Below are positions 62,252 through 64,000 of a stretch of DNA of 64,000 nt, one piece after another. The stretch lies in assembly GCA_945859605.1 (NCBI GenBank), contig OX243824.1, positions 4,703,580 to 4,767,579 of the forward strand. The letters are read 5' to 3'. This DNA is from Lumbricus rubellus. Its lineage: Eukaryota > Annelida > Clitellata > Crassiclitellata > Lumbricidae. How positions within the stretch are numbered: the first letter of the stretch is position 1; each line of letters opens with the position of its first letter. Both the position numbers and the translations under genes were made by a program. The notes below the pieces were generated by a model. That model was not told the origin of the DNA. It saw nothing but the letters and a program-made list of their open reading frames with translations, and did not search any database.

Positions 62252-62515
62252 CTGTGTGTGTGTGTTTGTGTGTGTGTGTATGTGTGTGTATGTGTGTTTA
62301 TGTGTGTATGTATGTTTGCATATGTGTGTCTATGTATGTGTGTGTGTGTTTGTACCCGTGTGTGTCTGTGTGTGTATGTGTGTTTGTGTGTGTATGTATG
62401 CCTATGTGTGTTTGTGTGTATGTACGTTTGCACGTGTGTGTCTGTGTCTACACATGTGTGTGTGTGTTTGTGTGTGTGCGTGTGTTTGTGTGTATGCGTG
62501 CTTACCTGCGTGTGT
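62252..62515. repeat. GT/ATGT microsatellite
   Basis: Long imperfect TGTGTATG repeats giving false Cys/Val ORFs. Confidence 0.93.
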
Positions 62516-62604
62516 CTTAATTGGACTTGAAACAAAAACAGAGGAGGGGCTGTTCACAGAGGCAGCCAAAGTTCTTCTCTCTCTCTCAGTTGTTGTAGCA
62601 GTTA

Positions 62605-62710
62605 AAGTTTAACAACACTGTGTGATAACACAGGTCATTAGCGTCGCCCTCCTCCTTTAAACAGGCTTGGGACTGGCACTGTCAGAGTGCAAACAGTGGT
62701 GGAGTTTTCA
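62605..62710 (+). repeat. Interspersed repeat, GGGACTGGCAC family
   Basis: From GTTTAACAACACTGTGTGAT through GGCTTGGGACTGGCACTGTC to CAGTGGTGGAGTT. Confidence 0.78.
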
Positions 62711-62808
62711 TTGAACCACTCATTGTCAGACGTACTCCAAGGTTGTGTATAGATCTTGGACGTACTCTATAATTACCAGTGCATATGCACTGTGGTTTGG
62801 AGAGCAAG

Positions 62809-62809
<1 letters not shown>

Positions 62810-62845
<36 letters not shown>

Positions 62846-63500
62846 TATATATAAATATACACCTTGTTCTCCAAACTACATATATATACATATATATATA
62901 TATAATATATATATAATATATATACAACATGTGATTGTCAATCGAACGAGCTGTGTTGAAGAATAGCACACAATCAATAATTCTTCGTTTGAAAATAATG
63001 AGCAGCTGTGGTCGAAGCCATATAAATTTATATTATAAATTTATATTATAATTTTATATTATAAATTTATATTATAAATTTATATTATAATGGTTGATAT
63101 ATATTTATGAAAGCGTGTGCATTAAATTTTACTGTACATGTATGTGCATGGGTGCATAGTGCATACAACATGGACTTTTAAGCTGCGTGTGTGTGTATAT
63201 ATAATATCGTAATTATATATGTGTGTATTTAGTTTTATATATATATATATATATGTAATATATATTTATGTATAGACACGTACACCCACCCACCGGTCTT
63301 GTTGATGTTGATGTTGGTACAAAGAGGTCATCGATAATTGGCAGACTGCACGTGTAGAGCTCTACAGAAGATTTGCCTTTGCCGATATATAATTATATAT
63401 GTATATATATTATATTATATATATATACCAATTCAGCATAAAATTATATATATATATTATACGAATTCTGTATGTAATACTATGTATGTATGTATGTATA
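62810..63500. repeat. AT microsatellites and AT palindromes
   Basis: Runs of TATATA at 62815-62930, TATAAATTTATAT repeats at 63020-63095, and further TA runs to 63500. No coding exon. Confidence 0.85.
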
Positions 63501-64000
63501 TATATATTTGTATAATATACGAATTCCGCAGCTGTGTATGATGTTTCTCTTATCTGATTGTGATACACACGGTTCTGAAAGAGGTGTGTTGACCCATAGA
63601 CATCTAGATACATGGCGCTAAATATATAGGAGCTCTTGGTTGACCATAGCAAACAATAAAGTAAGTTAGTAAGTGCATTGTTTAGAGATCCAATTGTATA
63701 AATATATGATTCTCGCTCTGGTGTTGATCTAGGTCTAGATAACAATGAACTGCCAATTGCAAGTGTAACATTCTAATTATAAATTATGTAATACGTTTGA
63801 AGATGTTTCTGATCTTGGACCAATCTGGACTTTGTTGTGTAAATAGTGATTTTGATAAATACTAAGCAACACTTTAGTGACAGTTAGTGCACTTATGCAT
63901 GACAGTTAGTGCACTTATGCGTACATACGTGCATACTATACTATGCATACTTAGTACATTCGTAGGTTAATGCCGCGGCTTGCCTGATTGGCGGCATACC
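63501..64000. other. Intronic DNA, nothing recognised
   Basis: Presumed UGP2 intron. Short direct repeat GACAGTTAGTGCACTTATGC near 63880-63920. No exon seen. Confidence 0.4.

Noticed and set aside
55502..64000. Further UGP2 exons
   Set aside because: Looked for the WYPPGHGD block and later catalytic motifs; none seen, so the gene continues beyond the window.

Overview
This window is animal nuclear DNA: intron-rich genes with canonical GT/AG junctions, long AT-rich introns, and many microsatellites, minisatellites, tRNA-headed SINEs, LINE tails and hAT-like elements. No vertebrate-specific signature was seen. A marine invertebrate is the best guess, but the phylum cannot be fixed from the sequence alone. 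All three genes are on the plus strand.

Gene 1 (343-15045, 15 exons, 5' end outside the window) encodes a LEDGF/HDGF-family chromatin protein. A PWWP domain lies at the N-terminus and an integrase-binding domain (IBD) at 8666-10693. The family members I know are much shorter. The extra length comes from a 1.45 kb low-complexity exon and an in-frame Glu-Pro-Val-Lys-Asp-Asp minisatellite exon. Every exon junction keeps phase and the chain ends in a stop codon, giving 1368 codons in view.

Gene 2 (23180-40380, 14 exons) is a complete HIF-alpha gene of 1134 codons, also with unbroken phase. It has a bHLH domain, PAS-A, PAS-B, one prolyl-hydroxylation degron (core APYIPMDD) and a C-terminal Asn site of the FIH type. 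Its introns carry a 2.5 kb foldback element, hAT-like MITEs and three minisatellites that end within 14-30 bases of exon starts.

Gene 3 (about 48310 to beyond 55501) is the 5' part of UGP2, UDP-glucose pyrophosphorylase. Five coding exons are clear and one start exon is a candidate. The rest of the catalytic domain is not in the window. From 55.7 to 59.7 kb there are four different minisatellites and a hAT-like MITE, so the next intron is at least 8.5 kb.

Intergenic stretches (15.05-23.18 kb and 40.4-48.3 kb) hold mobile-element remains, including a hAT copy at 46722-47594 that retains a piece of transposase and has a perfect 8-bp target duplication. HIF (oxygen response) and UGP2 (glycogen and UDP-sugar synthesis) could be linked metabolically, but nothing here shows co-regulation. 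No new multi-gene system is evident. The most notable points are the IBD surface substitutions, the degron variation in HIF, the minisatellites abutting splice acceptors, and several well-defined transposon families.
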